From: Panax quinquefolius
Taxonomy: Eukaryota; Streptophyta; Magnoliopsida; Apiales; Araliaceae
Reading direction: 5' to 3'
Assembly (NCBI GenBank): GCA_020205615.1
Contig: CM035151.1
Span: forward strand, 14,176,322 to 14,240,321
Length of the DNA: 64,000 bases
In this document: piece after piece, positions 59,770 through 64,000 of the stretch
Layout of the letters: every line of letters starts with the position of its first letter
Position numbering within the stretch: position 1 is the first letter of the stretch
Made by a program: the position numbers and the translations under genes
Notes under the pieces: generated by a model
Database searches by the model: none
Told to the model about the DNA's origin: nothing
Seen by the model: the letters and a program-made list of their open reading frames with translations, nothing else

Positions 59770-62350
59770 TGTAAGACCCCAGCTTATATAAATAAAGATG
59801 AATTTTTCTATAAATATTATTTTTGAATATTATGGAATAAATTTGATATAATGTTATAGTTGTGGGTAATATTTATAAATTTTGCAAAGTATGCAAGTTG
59901 TTATAAAATATTCGTTTGGTTGGGCAATATTCTTTTTTGTTAGGAATATTCGTATATAACTACTCAATCATTGGTGGACCCCATTAAATGTAATTATTGT
60001 CGGATTGAGAAAACGACAAAATATTTTATAAAAATAATCTACGGAGGTGTTACCGTTTAAACCGCTGAACTACCCGGTGGTAAAGTACAAGAATGCGATG
60101 TCTGGCGTTGGTTGCAGAAGTAGCACGTGGTATTGATTATTGATGCTTACGTGAGAAGTCACCAATCTATGCTTAATTATTGCTACAAGAATCACGCATC
60201 GTATCTCTTATATTATTGATTCAATTATTGTCACGAGATCATCTCAGATAATATGTTATAGTATTAAATCAATAATTGAGACGACAAGTTATAAATGATT
60301 AATAATTGTTGAAAGATTAAATATGTGTTGATGAAAAATAAAATGATTTGTGCTAAGTTTGATTATTTTATGGGGGCTCGTATATGTCATCATCTAAGAG
60401 TCTCTTCAATCGATAAGTATTTACCTTCGTCGATAAGTAATTACCTTCACAATAGTAATTACCCTTGTGAATAGTATTTACCTTCACAATAAGTGATTAC
60501 CTTCACAATAGTAATTACCCTTGTGAATAGTATTTACCTTCGTCAATAGTATTTACCTTCGCTAATAATAATTACCTTTACCAGACGTCCGAACCACTTG
60601 TCGCTTCACATTATTGAAGGCCGAACCACTTGTCGTTTCACATTACAAAGCGCCAAACCACTTTTCTTTTCACATCATTAATCGTCGAGCCACTTGCCTT
60701 TTCACACGGGTCTGCTAGTTAGAAATCTTCTATAAATAGAGGCTGAGGCTTCATTATTTTCACTGAATTCATTCAAGCTATAGAGAGAAAGTATAGAGAG
60801 AATAAGAGAGAGAAAGAAGAAGAGTATTTTGTTACTACACTATCTTGATATTCAATCTCCTACCAAATGTAAGGGGTGTTATTCTTTCTTATTCATGAAG
60901 AGAACTGTTGTTATTCCATCGCTTATTATTCTCGTTGGAATAACTCAGTATACGCTGGTTTACCTTATACTTGGTGACATTCTTCTATTATTCATTGGAA
61001 CATCCATGCTCGTATGTGTTTTACACCCACTGGGTTCCGCGTTTTTTATTATTATTCTGCTGGAACATCCTGTCATGTGTTTTACACCTGGACTGGTTCC
61101 GCTCTTTATTATTATTCTCGCTGAACATCCTGCTCATGTGTTTTACACCGGACCGGTTCCATTCTTTATTATTATTCGTTGAACATCCTCGCATGCATGC
61201 GTTTCGCCGACTGGTTCCGTTATTTATTATTCTGTTGGAATAACTTTTGCTGTGCGATCTATCGCATGCACGGTGATTTCTTTTGTTATTCTATTCTTTA
61301 TTATACCCAAATGGTTAAAACTTTGACTTCTATACTCCGTGAAATTAGTGGAATATCCTTGATATTTGCGTTTCATCCAAGATATCTTTCATGGAAATAT
61401 TCTTCCGATCATTCTTGAATTTTACTCTACAAAACAAAGATCATGTTGATAATTTGACGTTAATAATTCTGGATAAAATAATTTTTGAACTTGTTTTATT
61501 GAATTCTTATATCATTGTCATCATCCTCATGTTTATATTATGTTGAAAGTCATCCGCGGCTCAGTAGTGCATAGATGGACTTGGTATGATTATGACCGAG
61601 AGACTATCTTATGTAATCACGACCGTAATGTTACAAATGATGTGATAAAAATGCTCGATGGGTCGTAGTGCATTGGTGGACGATTGTTGGCATGATCACG
61701 ACCATTAATGAATACACAAATATTCTTGGCCCAGTAGTGCATGAATAATTGTGGTCGTGATACTAAAGAATATCATTGGTCAGAGTGCGGGGGTGATTCG
61801 ATGATGTGGAATATTTATTAAAGTCGAGTCTCAATTTATAACGAAGATGAAAAACCTTTAAAACCTAAAAGATAGTAGACTTTATTTTCTACTTCGACTC
61901 TTTTAATGGATTGCTTGATTCCACCGCAGCTTAAACTGGTTTGTCCATTGTATTTTATCGCTTTAACATTGTTGAAGACTATTGATAATTTATTCTGCAT
62001 TATCTTAGTCATAATATTTCATCTTTGGGCTAGTTGAGCTCACCCTTTCTTTCACCGTTCTCTTCGAAATGAGAATATAGGTGGGACGAAGCCTGGGAAA
62101 CGAGTGATGATCCCGAAGATAGCATTAGTAGTCCTCACTATTCTGTGAAATAGTGTGATAATAATTGTAATGAGGGCTTTTTTTTTTTTGAGTTTGTATA
62201 ATATCTAGTAGACGATATTTGTATTTAAACTCACAGCTTTATGTCGATTGCATACGCACATGCTTATGCTAATAAGTTGTATTTAAATTCTGCACCATGT
62301 AAGTGGCGACCCAAGATGGGTGATGTATACCTAATTTTGGGGGCGTCACA
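59770..62350 (+). repeat. 5' LTR (about 2.58 kb) with internal tandem repeats
   Basis: It starts TGTAAGACCCCAG and ends GGGGGCGTCACA directly before the primer-binding site. Short repeats lie inside: TTACCTTCACAATAGTAATT types at 60420-60580, CCACTTGTCGTTTCACAT types at 60590-60710, and four GGAACATC...GTGTTTTACAC units of about 60-66 bp at 60991-61235. A truncated relative is at 27906-29163. Confidence 0.85.
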
Positions 62351-62351
62351 T

Positions 62352-62364
62352 TGGTATCGTCGAG
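62352..62364 (+). other. Primer-binding site, initiator tRNA-Met type
   Basis: TGGTATCGTCGAG lies directly after the LTR. The established site for this tRNA begins TGGTATCAGAGC, so the first seven bases match and the rest is partly changed. Confidence 0.65.
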
Positions 62365-62538
62365 TTTAGGGATATGATCCCCAGCTAAGATGTGAGAATA
62401 AGTATTAGAGGGAGAGACGGAATACCTTCGCTAGTATGACTACTACCTAAGTTTATGTGCTATTTTATTGGTTGGTCGAAAGATAGGGATAATTTGTTAC
62501 ATGTCAATTAACCTTTTGTTTTGTGGCAAGATCTCAAA

Positions 62539-63640
62539 ATGACATCCGAGAATGTTGAGAATAAGAATGGAGCGCAGCGATCGTTGATTCACCACATATC
62601 AATAATCGGATAATGTGCATCGTGAAGGCGACAATCCTCATGCAAACAACAACACCGACCAAATGATGAATGATCAAATGTTCGTGAGGCTTTATGCAAT
62701 TTATGCAACAAAGAAAGAAGAGCGACTCTCGCCCAAAACGTAGGGTGGAAACACGGAAAACTCTCGCTGGCAGTCCGCTAAACAATTCAAGGAGCTGGGA
62801 CCACCGGGAGTTTAAGGGTGAGCAAAACCACTTCTGGCGGAAGCATGGATAAAGCAGATTACCAAGATATTTGATGTCTTGGGATGCTCCGAGGAGCAAA
62901 AGGTTCCTTTTGCTGCCTTTATGTTGCGCGGAGAGGCAGACATCGGTGGGAATCGAGAAACGACTCAACTCATTGTCATCAAGATATCTTGGGAGAAGTT
63001 CCAGGAGCTGTTCAACGACAAATACTTTCCTGAAAGTATTCGCCACATGAAGGAGGTGGAGTTTATCAAGTTGGAACAAAACAATATGACCGTGTCGCAA
63101 TACGAGGCAAAATTTACGGAGTTATCACGGTTTGCGTCCCACTTGGTGGATAATGAAGAGAGAATGGCGCGAATGTTTTTAAGAGGTTTGAAGTCGGAGA
63201 TACGTCAACATCTTATTTCTCATAAACTGTGTTTGTATTCAGATGTTGTAAATAGGGCTCAGTTAGTGGAACGCGATAATGAGTCAACACAACTAAAAGA
63301 AGCGGTAAAGAAATTATAATACCAAATGAGAGTAGTCATCGGGCGGTGACAACAAGCGTGGAGGGAATCAACAGCCGAGATATGGTAATCACTTCCCGGT
63401 GGTAATCGTACAAAACAATAAGAATGGACATTTCAAGAAACGGAGATTCAACAATGATGGAAAGACGTCAAGACCAAAGACCCATTGTTAAGGAAGGAGA
63501 AAGACCACCCATCATATGCTTCAAATGCGGAGAGAGGACACATCGATCAAATCATTGCGCCATGCCGTCAAAAGATGTTATAATTGTGGAAGAGAAGGTC
63601 ACTTAGCTCGATTTTGTGCCATCAAGACAAATTCAATTTA
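62539..63640 (+). pseudogene. gag of the Del/Tekay-like element, frameshifted
   Basis: The ATG at 62539 opens a short frame that soon stops. The capsid part is open at 62879-63319 (146 aa) with the conserved retrotransposon gag pattern (EFIKLEQNNMTVSQYEAKFT, then FLRGLKSEIRQHL). A zinc knuckle CX2CX4HX4C (CFKCGERTHRSNHC) lies near 63514-63555. A second (CYNCGREGHLARFC) is at 63576-63617 in another frame, so a one- or two-base indel separates the two. The frame is broken at least three times. Confidence 0.8.
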
Positions 63641-63689
63641 GGATGGAGGCACCAAAGGCCATCCCGAAAATTCAAACCGGTAGTCTGAA

Positions 63690-64000
63690 GGAGAGCGTTT
63701 GTTGTGACCTCCCAAAAAGCAAGGAATCCGAATGAGGTCATCACGGGTAAGCTTATCATAAACTCTAATGAAGTCTATACTTTATTTGATACCGGTTCTA
63801 CCCATTCTTTTATTTCTCCTACTTGCGCCATCGATTAAATTTGACTCGGAGAAATTAGACTTTGACTTATCTCAGGAAACTCCGCCGGGAGAAACCTTCA
63901 TTACATCCACTCGCTTATAAGTCTTGTTTGGTTCAAATCGGTACCCTCACATTACACCGTCGATCTTATTTCATTAAAAATACTTGCATTTGACGTGATT
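63690..64000 (+). pseudogene. Start of the protease/pol region of the Del/Tekay-like element
   Basis: At about 63775-63825 the plus strand encodes an aspartic protease active site, LFDTGSTHSFIS, with a stop or frameshift soon after. The window ends before the reverse transcriptase. Confidence 0.65.

Larger units (their letters stand above)
59770..64000 (+). mobile_element. Del/Tekay-like Ty3/Gypsy element, nested in the Tat-type gag; runs off the window
   Basis: It holds a 2.58-kb 5' LTR, a primer-binding site close to that for initiator tRNA-Met, a gag with two zinc knuckles, and the start of a protease with DTGS. Reverse transcriptase and integrase, which would settle the lineage, lie outside the window. 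The long LTR, the TGTRAGACCCC/GTCACA ends and the gag text fit the chromovirus Del/Tekay group. Confidence 0.85.

Overview
This window is AT-rich plant nuclear DNA, almost certainly from a core eudicot. The evidence is GT-AG introns in a 15-exon sucrose synthase gene, pectin methylesterases of the plant pro-PME type, plant Ty3/Gypsy retroelements of the Tat and Del/Tekay type, a CACTA fragment, MITEs and long (AT)n microsatellites. I cannot name the species. There are no prokaryotic features.

Layout. 1-2.4 kb: AT-rich intergenic DNA and a possible decayed LTR. 2.4-13.5 kb: a complete but coding-dead Tat-lineage Ty3/Gypsy element. It has two LTRs, gag, protease, RT, an archaeal-type RNase H, integrase, a 121-bp tandem array, and an antisense gene-like region between pol and the 3' LTR. 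15.7-17.7 kb: a two-exon gene on the minus strand for a TPR protein with a long Ser/Asn/Gly-rich N-terminus. 21.5-38.4 kb: a direct segmental duplication (unit 1 at about 21.5-27.3, unit 2 at about 31.9-38.4). Each unit carries two small minus-strand genes, here called A and B, of one family that I cannot name with confidence. A is broken in unit 1 and B is broken in unit 2. Between the units lie a G-rich tract, a truncated Del-type LTR, a CACTA fragment and a 1.1-kb foldback MITE. A solo LTR with a perfect target-site duplication sits inside unit 2.

39.9-45.6 kb: an intact sucrose synthase gene (811 aa, SUS2/SUS3-like) whose residue numbering matches the catalytic positions of the family. 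46.4-48.2 and 53.5-55.9 kb: two tandem pro-pectin methylesterase genes, separated by a 4.17-kb solo LTR with target-site duplication CACCA. The second gene has a C-terminal tail of about 170 residues encoded by a minisatellite, cut short by a frameshift. 57.9-64 kb: a second Tat-type element broken within gag by a nested Del/Tekay-type element that runs off the end of the window.

The host genes do not form one pathway. Sucrose synthase supplies UDP-glucose for cell-wall and starch synthesis, and the PMEs remodel wall pectin, so both have wall-related roles. The most novel-looking material is the A/B small-gene cluster with complementary decay, the repeat tail of the second PME, and the antisense region in the Tat element.
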